Part shown: one piece after another, positions 19,260 through 32,459 of the stretch
How positions within the stretch are numbered: position 1 is the stretch's first letter
Layout: each line of letters begins with the position of its first letter
Source of the DNA: Singulisphaera acidiphila DSM 18658
Lineage (GTDB): Bacteria > Planctomycetota > Planctomycetia > Isosphaerales > Isosphaeraceae
Length of the DNA stretch: 64,000 bases
Reading direction: 5' to 3'
Assembly (NCBI RefSeq): GCF_000242455.2
Contig: NC_019892.1
Location: forward strand, 2,480,001-2,544,000
Program-made: the position numbers and the translations under genes
Notes under the pieces: model-generated
Database searches by the model: none
The model's input: the letters and a program-made list of their open reading frames with translations, nothing else
Told to the model about the DNA's origin: nothing

Positions 19260-22200
19260 CGCTAATTGCCCCGAGGGAAGTCGAGGGATTCGGTCCCCTG
19301 GCCGAGCTTGCCCTGGATATGCACTGGCCCTGGAATCATGGCGCCGACGATGTGTGGCGGCAGCTTGATCCTGCTCTTTGGGAACTCCCCCGAAACCCCT
19401 GGGCGATTCTCCAGACTGTCTCGCGGGACAAGCTCCAGCACTTGTTGACCGACCCTGCATTCCGCAAGAACGTCGATGCTCTTGTGCAAGCCTGGCATCA
19501 GGCGGCGGAGACGCCCGCGTGGTTTCAGAAGACCTTCTCGCAATCTCCCCTGACCTGTGTCGGGTATTTCAGCATGGAATTCATGCTAAGCGAGGCTCTC
19601 CCCATCTATTCGGGCGGCCACGTGAATGTGGCCGGCGATCAGCTCAAAGCCGCCAGCGATCTGGAGGTGCCGGTGGTCGCCGTGGGACTGCTCTACCAGC
19701 AAGGTTATTTTCGCCAGGTGATTGACAAGGACGGAGCACAGCAGGCCCTCTTCCCTTACAACGATCCCGGTCAGTTGCCAATCGCACCGTTGCGTCGACC
19801 GAATGGGGAATGGCTGCGACTCGAACTCGCCCTACCCGGTTACCCGGCCTGGCTTCGCGCCTGGCATGTTCAGGTTGGCCGAGTGACGCTTTATCGCCTG
19901 GACAGCAACGATCTTGCAAACTTCCCAGCCCACAGAGGCATTACCAGCGAGCTTTATGGCGGCGGGCCGGAGTTACGGCTCCAGCAGGAGCTGGTGTTGG
20001 GAATCGGCGGATGGCGGTTGCTCCACGCGCTCGGCATCCAGCCGGAAGTCTGCCACCTGAATGAAGGGCATGCGGCGTTCGCCATTTTGGAACGAGTCAG
20101 GACTTTCATGAACGAGACCGGGCAGCCTTTCGAAGTCGCATTGGCCGTCACTAGAGCGGGGAACCTTTTCACCACCCACACGGCGGTTCCCGCGGGCTTT
20201 GACCGCTTCGCTCCGGATCTCATCAAGCAATACCTCGGTCGGTACGCCCAAGGCAAGCTTGGCATTACCGTCTACGATTTGCTGGCCCTGTGCCGCCGGA
20301 ACCCAAACGACTCGTCGGAGAGTTTCAACATGGCCTATCTGGCAATCCAGGGGAGTGGGGCGGTCAACAGCGTCAGCCGCTTGCACGGGAAGGTGAGCCG
20401 GCACCTCCCGGCTGCTGCCGCCTACCGGTTGCGCTTTGCCAATAACGGCGCCATTGGCAGGGAAATCGTCGATTGTCAGCACCGGCTCGAACACAGATGG
20501 GCCACGCTCCAATTCGGTGAAGTGACGGTTGAGGCTAACGGCGACCAGAACCTATTTGAAGTTCCGGTGTATTTCGATGACTTCGACCCGGAGGCAGTTC
20601 GGGTGGAGCTCTACGCCGATGGAGCCAGAGACGGCGCTCCCGTGCGGCGGGAGATTAAGCGCGTCCGGCAACTGGTGGGCACGAGTGGCTACGCATATCG
20701 CACTTCGGTTCCTGCAACCCGCCTGGCCACGGATTATACGGTTCGACTCATACCACATCGCGACGGCCTGGCAGTTCCTCTGGAAGACGCTCATGTCTTG
20801 TGGCAGCGGCGGCACGATTCAGAAAATAAAAAAAACATGAACATGTATGACAAAATGCAAGGGGCGGCACAACCGAAAAGGATGCGACACCCCCAAGGTC
20901 CGCTGTCGTCCGAGTCTTCCGGCCAGGCGGCGGTAGGGCCTGCGCGCACTGCGAGCATGAAGGCGTCTGAACGCCCGCTAGCGGATTACGTCGCCGAAGT
21001 CTCCGAACGTAATGAAGTGCGGAGGGGCGTCCCTTTGCCGTTGGGACCCAATGAAACCAGGAGAGGAGTGAACTTTGCCTTATTCAGCCGTTGCGCCAGC
21101 CGCGTTCGGCTCGAGTTGTTTGATCAACCCTCAGACGCCATCCCCGCTAGGGTGATTGATCTCGATCCCGCACGCAACCGTACGGGTGATCTGTGGCACG
21201 CATGGGTTGAAGGGATTCGTCTCGGTCAACTCTATGCCTACCGTGTGGATGGCCCATACCAACCACCTGAAGAACATCATTTCAATTTCAACAAGCTTCT
21301 TCTATACCAATTTACCACAGCGATCTCGCCGTTCCCTGATTCGGATCTTGGCCTGGCGCGGGGATATGACTCGTCCGCGGGCAATCGCAACATGGTTTGT
21401 TCAAGAGTCGATGACGCCGGAGCTATGCCGAAATGCGTGTTTACTGATAGTCACTTCGACTGGCATGACGACCAGCCGCTCAGACACCCATCGTCAAATG
21501 CAGCTATTTATGAATTGCATATTTGTTGCTTCATGATTCATCCAAACTCTGGCGTGGAGCATCCCGGCACATACCGCGGCCTGATGGAAAAGATTCACTA
21601 TTTGATAGAGCTGGGAATTACGTCCGTAGAATTTATGCCCATACATGAGTTCAACGAATACCATATGGCTGGCATCAATCCGCAAGTAGGCAATCCACTC
21701 AGGAATTACTGGGGCTACGATCCCGTGGCCTTCTTCGCTCCGAAAGCATCCTACAGTAGTGCGGGAGGGTTGGGTCAGCAGACGCTGGAGTTCAAGGAAA
21801 TGGTCCTGGCGCTCCATCAGGCCGGCATCGAGGTGATTCTGGATGTCGTGTTCAATCACACGGCGGAGGGGAGCGAGCTGGGCCCAACGTTGTGTTTCCG
21901 CGGAATTGACAACGCGATTTTCTACATGCTGGCTTCAGACAAACGCTACTACATTAATTACACGGGTACCGGCAACACCGTCAACGCCAACCATCCCGTG
22001 GTTCGGGGCCACATCCTGGCCGCGTTCCGTTATTGGAAGATCGAGATGCATGTCGATGGGTTCCGTTTTGACCTGGCGTCGATCCTCGGTCGGGTCGGTA
22101 ACGGCAAGTTGCTGGCCAACGCCCCGCTTCTCAAACGGATCGCCGAGGAGCCGATCTTGAGAGACGTGAAGATCATCGCCGAGGCATGGGACGCCGCCGG

Positions 22201-23098
22201 TGCGTACGAGGTGGGTCGTTTTTCGGAGCGGCGACGGGCGTCGTGGAATGGCCGGTACCGAGACGATGTCCGGCGTTTCTGGCGTGGCGATGATGGGATA
22301 CTCGGATCGTTCGCCAGCCGCATCTGCGGCAGCGATGACATCTATACTAATTACTTCAAAGGACCCGAATGCAGCATCAATTACGTCACCTGCCACGACG
22401 GTATCACCCTCAATGACCTGGTGAGCTATCGCGACAAACACAATGAAGGCAACGGGCAAAACAACCATGACGGGACCGACGCCAACTTCAGCGAAAACAA
22501 CGGCGCCGAGTGCGAGACGACGGATGCCGGGATCGAGACCGTGCGGAAAGGCCAGATTAAGAACTTCCTTCTGACCCTGCTGATCTCGCGCGGCGTGCCG
22601 ATGCTGCTCGGCGGCGACGAATTTCGTCGAATGCAAGGCGGCAACAACACCCCCTACTGCCAGGACAACGAAACGAGCTGGCATAACTGGCGCCTTCTGG
22701 AACAGCACGGGGAGATTTTCCGCTTCACCCGTGGCATGATCGCCTTTCGTCGTGCCCATCCAATTCTGAGCAAGGAGCGATTCTACACGGACGCCGGGAT
22801 CCATTGGTTTGGCCCAGGGGAGGATCGCCCAACTGGACTGCCCCAAAAGAAAAACAGTCTGCCTGTCTGATCCATGAATACAAATACCACTCGATTTACC
22901 TGATGTTCAACGCCAGCGCCGACGCAATCGATTTCGGCTTGCCCCCCCGTACAGTTCGGGGCTCGGTGGCATCGAGCGGTCGACACCGGTCGCAGAGCGC
23001 CCCATGATCTGTTTGCTTCGGGCGAGGAACCGCTTTGGGAAGATCCACAAACTTACCACCTGAGCCTCCGATCGAGCGCAATACTTCTGGCTCGATGA
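19256..23098 (+). pseudogene. deleted glucan phosphorylase fused to GlgX-type debranching enzyme
   Basis: One frame of 1,204 codons joins two proteins. Residues 1-386 are the N-terminal part of a GT35 alpha-glucan phosphorylase (LALDMHWPWNHGADDVW, CVGYFSMEFMLSEALPIYSG, HLNEGHAAFAILERVRTF). At KVSRHLPAAAAYRLR the sequence jumps straight to the last 150 residues of that family, so the PLP-lysine region (GTSGMK-type motif) and catalytic C-terminal domain are missing. From residue about 587 a glycogen debranching GH13 enzyme begins, with all four GH13 regions (DVVFNHTAEG, VDGFRFDLAS, IIAEAWD, TCHDGITLNDLVSY). Near 22,830 and again near 22,945 frameshifts occur; the true GlgX end reads through other frames to a TGA at 23,096-23,098. 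Confidence 0.8.
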
Positions 23099-23164
23099 TC
23101 GAACGCCCAAAGGTGACGTACGGCGTTGATGAAATTCAAATGATAATATAACAAGAAATTAAAA

Positions 23165-26138
<2,974 letters not shown>

Positions 26139-26146
<8 letters not shown>

Positions 26147-26468
26147 AGAGAATAGAGCGAATGGCGAGGACAAGGAGACCTTATTCAGCCGGCAGATCGG
26201 CGCCCAGGCGGCGCGCAAACTGAAGGCTCAGCACGGAGCCGCAAAGAGTATCTGGTTCGGCCTGGGCATGTCGGGGTTAATCGGCTGGTCGGTGACGATC
26301 CCGACCCTGATCGGCGCGGCAATCGGTATCTGGGTGGACGCGCATTATCCGAGCAAGTATTCATGGACGCTGATGCTGCTTCTCATGGGTTTGCTCATCG
26401 GCTGTTTCAATGCCTGGCATTGGGTCGACTCGGAATATAAGGAAATACAGGAGGATCTGGATGAGTGA
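26139..26468 (+). CDS. atpQ: N-ATPase AtpQ (AtpI/AtpZ-like membrane subunit)
   Basis: A 109-residue protein with a charged N-terminal part and two membrane helices (about 42-66 and 75-95). The first carries GLIGWSVTIPTLIGAAIGIW, typical of AtpZ/AtpI-type proteins, which may help insert c-rings or admit Mg2+. AtpQ is a specific marker of N-ATPase operons. It overlaps both neighbours (atpC and atpR) by eight bases. Confidence 0.88.
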
Positions 26469-26787
26469 CATACCGGCTCTTGCCTTGGCGTTCGTTGCCG
26501 GCGCCTTCCTCGGTGTGATCTTCTTCGGCAGCCTTTGGTGGACGGTTCAGAGGGGTATGACTTCCGACAGCCCGGTGCTCTGGTTTTTCGGCAGCCTGCT
26601 ACTACGGACAGGTATTATTCTGGCTGGATTCTATTTTGTTTCTCAGAACCATTGGTCGAGGCTGGTGATGTGCCTCTTCGGGTTTCTGATCGCGCGAGTC
26701 ATCGTCGTGATGCGGCTCACACGAGCGCCGGCGGATGAGATGACTCCATTGGAAGAGGAGACAAGCAGTGCGCCTTACTCCCGATGA
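26461..26787 (+). CDS. atpR: N-ATPase AtpR
   Basis: A 108-residue membrane protein with three hydrophobic helices (about 5-27, 40-62, 66-82), including FGSLLLRTGIILAGFYFVS and the Arg-bearing FLIARVIVVMRL. AtpR is found only in N-ATPase operons and is thought to help assemble the rotor ring. The ATG at 26461 lies inside the end of atpQ, with GGAGGATC just before it. The last 20 bases overlap atpB. Confidence 0.87.
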   Translation: MSDIPALALAFVAGAFLGVIFFGSLWWTVQRGMTSDSPVLWFFGSLLLRTGIILAGFYFVSQNHWSRLVMCLFGFLIARVIVVMRLTRAPADEMTPLEEETSSAPYSR

Positions 26788-27439
26788 ACTGGTTTTCTGG
26801 CGTTACGGCTTTCTCGAGCTCAATAGCACGATCGTTACGACCTGGGGGTTGATGCTCGTGATGACCGTCGGTTCGTGGCTCATCACGCGCAAGCTCATTG
26901 CAGAAGTGCGTATTTCACGATGGCAAGGCTTTCTAGAAATTGTGGTCACGACGATTCAAGAACAGATCAAGGAAGTGGGTTTGCACCATCCAGAAAAGTA
27001 TCTCGGTTTCATTGGCACCTTGTTTCTGTTTATCGCAGTGGCCAACCTCTGTGCTATCCTCCCCGGGTACGAAGCACCGACCGGCTCGCTCTCGACCACG
27101 TCGGCGCTGGCGGTCTCGGTGTTTGTCGCCGTGCCCTTCTTCGGTATCGAGGAACAAGGGTTGGGCGGTTACCTCAAGAGCTACCTGAAGCCGACTTGGA
27201 TCATGTTGCCGTTCAACATCATCAGCGAGCTCTCGCGCACGTTCGCACTGGCCATCCGTCTGTTCGGCAACATCATGAGCGGGACGATGATCGTTGCCAT
27301 CTTGCTGACGATCACGCCCCTCATCTTCCCGATCTTTATGAACCTGCTCGGATTGCTCACTGGCATGGTTCAGGCTTACATTTTCAGCATCCTCGCCACG
27401 GTTTACATCGCGGCCGCCACGAAAACCCGCGAATCATGA
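26768..27439 (+). CDS. atpB: N-ATPase subunit a
   Basis: A 223-residue membrane stator subunit with about five helices. The essential Arg is in RTFALAIRLFGNIMSGTMI (R164), which faces the rotor carboxylate. Other features are the long cytoplasmic loop EVRISRWQGFLEIVV and GLLTGMVQAYIFSILATVYI near the end. It begins with GTG inside the end of atpR after a GAGGAGA site. It conducts ions with the c-ring. Confidence 0.93.
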   Translation: MRLTPDELVFWRYGFLELNSTIVTTWGLMLVMTVGSWLITRKLIAEVRISRWQGFLEIVVTTIQEQIKEVGLHHPEKYLGFIGTLFLFIAVANLCAILPGYEAPTGSLSTTSALAVSVFVAVPFFGIEEQGLGGYLKSYLKPTWIMLPFNIISELSRTFALAIRLFGNIMSGTMIVAILLTITPLIFPIFMNLLGLLTGMVQAYIFSILATVYIAAATKTRES

Positions 27440-27469
27440 GACAAGACAAACATTAACGAAAGGACACGC

Positions 27470-27751
27470 ATGAACAGCACGACTGTTATCGCGATCTGTT
27501 CGATCATCACCGCCGGGGTCACGATCGGACTGGGGAGTATCGCGCCCGCGCTCGGCGAAGGGCGGGCGGTCTCGACGGCCTTGACGTCGCTGGCGCAGCA
27601 ACCCGATGCAGCGAAGACGATCACACGAACCTTGTTCGTGGGTCTGGCGATGATCGAATCCATTGCCATCTATTGTCTCGTGGTCTCGATGATTCTGATC
27701 TTCGCCAACCCGTTCTGGAACCACGTCATCGCACATGCTACAGGAAAGTGA
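27470..27751 (+). CDS. atpE: N-ATPase c subunit
   Basis: A 93-residue hairpin of two membrane helices joined by the polar loop AQQPDAAKT. The ion-binding carboxylate is E63 in AMIESIAIY. Lining the sequence up with Na+-binding c subunits puts E30 (LGEGRA) where those have Gln32, with S64 and Y68 also kept. A second carboxylate in helix 1 is what has been reported for proton-coupled N-type rotors such as that of Burkholderia pseudomallei. The start has AAGGA upstream. The ion used here cannot be read with certainty. Confidence 0.93.
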   Translation: MNSTTVIAICSIITAGVTIGLGSIAPALGEGRAVSTALTSLAQQPDAAKTITRTLFVGLAMIESIAIYCLVVSMILIFANPFWNHVIAHATGK

Positions 27752-27754
27752 GCC

Positions 27755-28651
27755 ATGCTGATTAATTGGTTCACCGTCGTCGCCCAGGCGATCAACTTCC
27801 TCATCTTGGTGTGGTTGTTGAAGAGGTTCCTTTACAAACCCATCCTTCACGCCATCGACGAGCGCGAGAAAGGGATCGCCACCGTACTCGCAGAGGCCGA
27901 GGCGAAGAAGACCGAGGCGCAAAAGGAACGCGACGACTTTCAGCACAAGAACGAGGCATTCGACCAAGAGCGCGCCTCGCTCTTGAAAAAAGCCACCGAG
28001 GATGCCTCTGCCGAACGTCAGCAGTTGCTTGATGAAGCACGAAAAGATGCCGATTCGTTGCGTGCCAAACGCCAGGCCGCGTTGCGAGCCGAACAGCTTA
28101 ATCTGAGTCAAGACCTCAGCCGCTGGACTCAGAAGCAAGTCTTCGCCATCACGCGGAAGACGCTAACGGACCTCGCCGGTGCCAGCCTCGAGGAACGCAT
28201 GGGCGACGTATTCGTGCAGCGTGTCCGCGCCTTGACTGGGGCGGCCAAGGAGCAGTTGGAGACCGCCTTCGAGACGTCAAACCACACGGTGAGTGTCCAT
28301 AGCGCATTCGATCTAGCGCCGGCACAGCAAAGCGCGATCGAAAGTGCGGTGAAAGAAACGTTCGCCCCGGACGCTCATGTCCAGTTCGAGACCTCGTCGG
28401 CGCTGGTCAGCGGTATTGAACTCTCCATCAACGGTTACAAGATTGCCTGGAGCATCGCGGATTATCTCGCGACTTTGGAAAAGAGCGCCGGCGAACTTCT
28501 GCACGAAGATGCCAAGCCCGAACCCAAACCGGACGCAAAGGAGAAGCCAGAGGCAGGGACGAAATCTAAGTCCGGACTAACTGCTGAAACCAAGTGCGAA
28601 CCCAAACGCACGCCTGAACCGGTGCCCTCGGCCCCAAAGGCGGACCATTGA
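27755..28651 (+). CDS. atpF: N-ATPase subunit b with delta-like C-terminal domain
   Basis: A 298-residue peripheral stalk protein. It has one N-terminal membrane helix (about 5-23), a long coiled coil rich in Glu, Lys and Ala (28-140), and a delta-like domain (about 150-250; [16 protein letters not shown] type sequence). This replaces a separate delta subunit, and no atpH is present. The last 50 residues are a Pro/Lys-rich tail, probably disordered. Its TGA overlaps the TTG start of atpA. Confidence 0.9.
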   Translation: MLINWFTVVAQAINFLILVWLLKRFLYKPILHAIDEREKGIATVLAEAEAKKTEAQKERDDFQHKNEAFDQERASLLKKATEDASAERQQLLDEARKDADSLRAKRQAALRAEQLNLSQDLSRWTQKQVFAITRKTLTDLAGASLEERMGDVFVQRVRALTGAAKEQLETAFETSNHTVSVHSAFDLAPAQQSAIESAVKETFAPDAHVQFETSSALVSGIELSINGYKIAWSIADYLATLEKSAGELLHEDAKPEPKPDAKEKPEAGTKSKSGLTAETKCEPKRTPEPVPSAPKADH

Positions 28652-30207
28652 ATAATTCGCCGGATAGCCTGCACAGCATCTTCGACCACGCGTTTGTGGG
28701 GATAAGCCGCGCTCTGGAAGCGTTCACCCCGCGAATGACGCCGCGTGGGGTGGGCTCGATCATGACCGTATCCATCGGTGTCGCCAAGGTCTCGGGCCTT
28801 CCGGGCGTCGGTTTTGACGAATTGGTGAAGTTTCCCGGCGATCTCTACGGCATCGCGTTCAACGTCGATGAAGAGGAAATCGGCGTCGTGCTGCTTGGCG
28901 CTTGCTGGCACCTGCACGCCGGCGATGAGGTCGAGCGAACGGGTCGTGTCATGGACGTACCGGTGGGCTATGGACTAATCGGGCGCGTCATCGACCCATT
29001 GGGCGGGCCACTCGATGGCAAAGGACCGGTTCCCTCAACCCAGCGTTTGCCGATCGAGCGTCCTGCCCGACCGATCATGGACCGCGCTCCGGTCACCGTG
29101 CCTTTGCAAACTGGCCTTGTCGTCATCGATGCGCTCATTCCGATCGGCCGCGGCCAGCGTGAGCTGATTCTTGGCGACCGGCAAACCGGCAAGTCCGCCA
29201 TCGCGATCGACACCATTCTGAACCAGCACGACCAAAACGTCCTGTGCGTCTATTGCGCGATCGGCCAGCGTGCCTCCGCCGTCGCCAAGGTCATCGCGAA
29301 CCTTCGCGAAAAAGGGGCGATGGATTACACGGTCGTCGTCGTGGCCGAAGGGAACGACCCGCCCGGTCTCGCCTACATCGCCCCGTACGCCGCGACCAGC
29401 ATCGCTGAGCATTTCATGGAAGCGGGCCGGGACGTGCTCATCGTCTACGATGACCTCACCCACCACGCCCGTGCTTATCGAGAGCTTTCGCTGCTCCTGC
29501 GCCGCCCGCCGGGGCGTGAGGCGTTTCCCGGCGATATCTTTTACATCCACTCGCGGCTGCTGGAGCGTGCCACGCATCTTCGCGACGACCTTCACGGCGG
29601 CTCGCTCACCGCTTTGCCGATCATTGAGACAGAGGCGCAGAATATCTCCGCGTACATCCCCACCAATCTCATTTCGATAACGGACGGTCAAATCTATCTG
29701 TCGCCGACGCTATTCGAGCTGGGCGTTCTTCCCGCCGTCGACGTCGGCAAGTCCGTTTCGCGCGTCGGCGGTAAGGCGCAACGGGCGGTCTACCGAGCGG
29801 TTGCGGGCGACCTCAAGCTCGCATACGCGCAGTTCACAGAGCTTGAGTCCTTTGCCAAGTTCGGCACCCGCCTCGATGACCACACCCGCAAGATTATCGA
29901 ACACGGCCAGCGAATCCGGGCCGTCCTGAAACAACCGGAGCTCGAACCGGTGTCCGTCCCCGAACAGATCGTCATCCTCGTGGCATTGACCGGCGGTCTG
30001 CTCGACAGCGTGCCGATCAGCAAGGTGCGGGATGCCGAGAAAGCTCTGAGAAAGGCAGTGGCGGACGTCCCGGTTGAAGTTCGTAAACGCTTTTCCTCGA
30101 ACGACAAGCTGAGCGACGAGGACCGCAAAGTGATTCTACAAGTCGCCGGCAAAGCGGTCGCGCCGTTTCAGCCACAACCGGTTCCCGAACCCAAGAAGAC
30201 GTCATGA
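28648..30207 (+). CDS. atpA: N-ATPase alpha subunit
   Basis: A 519-residue non-catalytic F1 alpha subunit with the P-loop GDRQTGKS (176-183), [15 protein letters not shown] and the arginine-finger region [20 protein letters not shown]. It starts with TTG at 28648, overlapping the atpF stop (TTGA), with a GGCGG-type site upstream. It has a short charged tail (PVPEPKKTS). It overlaps atpG by four bases. Confidence 0.94.
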   Translation: MNNSPDSLHSIFDHAFVGISRALEAFTPRMTPRGVGSIMTVSIGVAKVSGLPGVGFDELVKFPGDLYGIAFNVDEEEIGVVLLGACWHLHAGDEVERTGRVMDVPVGYGLIGRVIDPLGGPLDGKGPVPSTQRLPIERPARPIMDRAPVTVPLQTGLVVIDALIPIGRGQRELILGDRQTGKSAIAIDTILNQHDQNVLCVYCAIGQRASAVAKVIANLREKGAMDYTVVVVAEGNDPPGLAYIAPYAATSIAEHFMEAGRDVLIVYDDLTHHARAYRELSLLLRRPPGREAFPGDIFYIHSRLLERATHLRDDLHGGSLTALPIIETEAQNISAYIPTNLISITDGQIYLSPTLFELGVLPAVDVGKSVSRVGGKAQRAVYRAVAGDLKLAYAQFTELESFAKFGTRLDDHTRKIIEHGQRIRAVLKQPELEPVSVPEQIVILVALTGGLLDSVPISKVRDAEKALRKAVADVPVEVRKRFSSNDKLSDEDRKVILQVAGKAVAPFQPQPVPEPKKTS

Positions 30208-31097
30208 GCGATACGCTGGCGAGTTTACGCCGCAAGATCAACGGAGCGGGCGATCTCAAATCGGTGGTCCGCTCTATGAAGGCCTTGGCGGCCTCAAGCA
30301 TCGGACAATATGAGAAGTCCGTGCTGGCGCTGGCGGACTATGATCGGACCGTGGAACTAGGCTTGGCCGTGTGCTTGAGGAATCGGGAGGCCGCCGCTGA
30401 GCAAGCCGGGCGGCCAGGCGGGGGTGCGAAGGCGGTGGACGCCATTGTCTTCGGCTCGGATCAGGGACTGGTGGGCCAGTTCAATGATGTGCTGGCGGAT
30501 TATGTCGCCAAGGCCCTCAATCCTCTTCCCGGTGAAAAGAACGTCTGGGCCGTCGGCGAGCGCGTTCAATCTCGGCTGGAGGATGGCGGTCTCCCGACGG
30601 TGGGACTCTTCGCCGTTCCGACTTCCGTCAATGCCATCGCGCCGCTCGTCGGGCAGATTGTCGTGGAGAGTGAGGCGCATCACGGTGAGGGCGAGATCGT
30701 TCAACTTTATCTCTTTCACAACCGCCCCAACTCCGGGGCGACTTACGAACCCGTCAGTCAACGCCTGCTGCCCCTGGACGAATCATGGGCGATCAGGCTG
30801 TCCAATCTCCCCTGGCCGACCAAAAACCGGCCCGAGGTGATCGATGGCGGTGAGCGGACGTTGCAGGCACTCGTCCGGGAGTATCTTTTCGTATCGCTCT
30901 TCAAGGCTTGCGCCGAATCGTTGGCCGCCGAGAACGCGAGCCGCCTGGCCGCCATGCAGCGGGCGGAAAAAAACATCGACGACCTGGTAGGAAACCTGAA
31001 TCAGACGTTCCGCCGCCTGCGGCAGACTTCCATTGATGAGGAATTATTCGACGTCCTTTCCGGCTACGAATCCTTGTCGAAAAGAAAAACGCACTGA
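30204..31097 (+). CDS. atpG: N-ATPase gamma subunit
   Basis: A 297-residue central shaft protein. Its N-terminal helix is [21 protein letters not shown] and its C-terminal helix [16 protein letters not shown]-like ([20 protein letters not shown]); the Rossmann-like middle has [16 protein letters not shown]. It is the last of the nine N-ATPase genes. The gap to ackA is 46 bases, so acetate kinase may share the transcript. Confidence 0.92.
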   Translation: MSDTLASLRRKINGAGDLKSVVRSMKALAASSIGQYEKSVLALADYDRTVELGLAVCLRNREAAAEQAGRPGGGAKAVDAIVFGSDQGLVGQFNDVLADYVAKALNPLPGEKNVWAVGERVQSRLEDGGLPTVGLFAVPTSVNAIAPLVGQIVVESEAHHGEGEIVQLYLFHNRPNSGATYEPVSQRLLPLDESWAIRLSNLPWPTKNRPEVIDGGERTLQALVREYLFVSLFKACAESLAAENASRLAAMQRAEKNIDDLVGNLNQTFRRLRQTSIDEELFDVLSGYESLSKRKTH

Positions 31098-31143
31098 GGT
31101 GCGACTTGAAACCAAGAGCAATCAACCTGTTGAGAGCAAGGCT

Positions 31144-32406
31144 ATGGATCAACATAAAGATCGCGTTTTGAACTTCACTGATGACTCCAAGGCCAAGAAC
31201 GTCGGGGGCGTGCCCCCGGGACGTCCCCTCATCCTAACGATCAATGGTGGATCGTCGAGCCTCAAGTTCGCACTCTTTGATCGGAATGGGCCATCCGCGC
31301 GTCTCCAGTCCGGTCGGGTCGACCGGATCGGGCTGGATGCTGCTCGGTGGATCCTGACCCAGGCCAACGGAGAACGTCAAGAAGACCGCCTTGTCGATGC
31401 CCCGGATCAGAAGGCAGCCGTCTACCTGGTCATCAAATGGCTCGAACACACAGTCGGATTCGGAGAGATCGCCGCGATCGGGCATCGTATCGTTCACGGG
31501 GGGAGTCGTTACCATCAGCCCGAACTCATCACGGCGGAACTGATCGACAACTTACGCAAGACCAGTTCCTACGACCCGGATCACTTGCCGGGAGAGATCG
31601 CGTTGATCGAGGCGTTCCAAAACCGTGATCCGGACCTACCCCAGGTCGCGTGCTTCGACACGGCGTTTCATCACAACATGCCGCGCATCGCCCAGATCGT
31701 CCCGATCCCCCGGCGGTACGAGGCGGTGGGGGTCCGTCGCTACGGCTTCCACGGCCTCTCGTATGCGTATTTGATGGAGGAACTGGCCTGCGTCGCCGGC
31801 CTGGAGGAAGCGCGGGGCCGAGTCGTCCTGGCCCACCTCGGTTCCGGCGCGAGCCTGGTGGCGGTCCGGGGAGGACATTCCGTTGACACTTCCATGGGCT
31901 TCACGCCGACCTCCGGCCTGGTAATGGGGACACGAACCGGCGATCTCGATCCAGGCCTGGTCCGATTCCTGTCCCGCGCGGAGGGGATGACAGCCAACCA
32001 GTTCGACAGTCTCGTGAGCCACGAGTCCGGCCTGCTCGGCGTCTCCGAGACCAGCCCCGATGTGCGCGATCTCCTGGCGCGTCAGAACGTCGATGTCCGG
32101 GCGGCCGAGGCGATCGAACTGTTCTGCTACCAGGCGAAGAAATGGATCGGGGCTTACGCCGCCGTACTGGGAGGCATCGACACTCTGGTGTTCGCTGGGG
32201 GAATCGGCGAGAACTCGCCCGAGATCCGCCGCCGCATTTGTGAGGGCTTGGGGTTTTTCGGGATCGTCATGGACGATGGCCGAAACGCATCCGACGCCCT
32301 CCTGATCTCAACCGACGAGGGACCGGTCAAGGTCCGGGTCATCCGCACTGACGAAGAAGTGATGATTGCCAAGGCCACGGCTCGACTCACGGGCCGGCCG
32401 TTATGA
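31144..32406 (+). CDS. ackA: acetate kinase
   Basis: A 420-residue kinase that makes ATP and acetate from acetyl phosphate and ADP. Key motifs are TINGGSSSLKFALFD (Asn and Ser near residue 34), HRIVHGGSRYHQP, CFDTAFHHNMP (catalytic Asp), HLGSGASLVAVRGG and VFAGGIGENSPEIRRRI. The first 28 residues are an extra N-terminal stretch. The ATG at 31144 has AAGG upstream; the longer frame from 31033 overlaps atpG and is not used. It takes acetyl phosphate from phosphoketolase and feeds ATP to the cell or to the N-ATPase. Confidence 0.95.
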   Translation: MDQHKDRVLNFTDDSKAKNVGGVPPGRPLILTINGGSSSLKFALFDRNGPSARLQSGRVDRIGLDAARWILTQANGERQEDRLVDAPDQKAAVYLVIKWLEHTVGFGEIAAIGHRIVHGGSRYHQPELITAELIDNLRKTSSYDPDHLPGEIALIEAFQNRDPDLPQVACFDTAFHHNMPRIAQIVPIPRRYEAVGVRRYGFHGLSYAYLMEELACVAGLEEARGRVVLAHLGSGASLVAVRGGHSVDTSMGFTPTSGLVMGTRTGDLDPGLVRFLSRAEGMTANQFDSLVSHESGLLGVSETSPDVRDLLARQNVDVRAAEAIELFCYQAKKWIGAYAAVLGGIDTLVFAGGIGENSPEIRRRICEGLGFFGIVMDDGRNASDALLISTDEGPVKVRVIRTDEEVMIAKATARLTGRPL

Positions 32407-32459
32407 TTTGTCGTCATCCACGAAGTCACATCACCAGAATCCGATGAAGGAGTCAGCCG

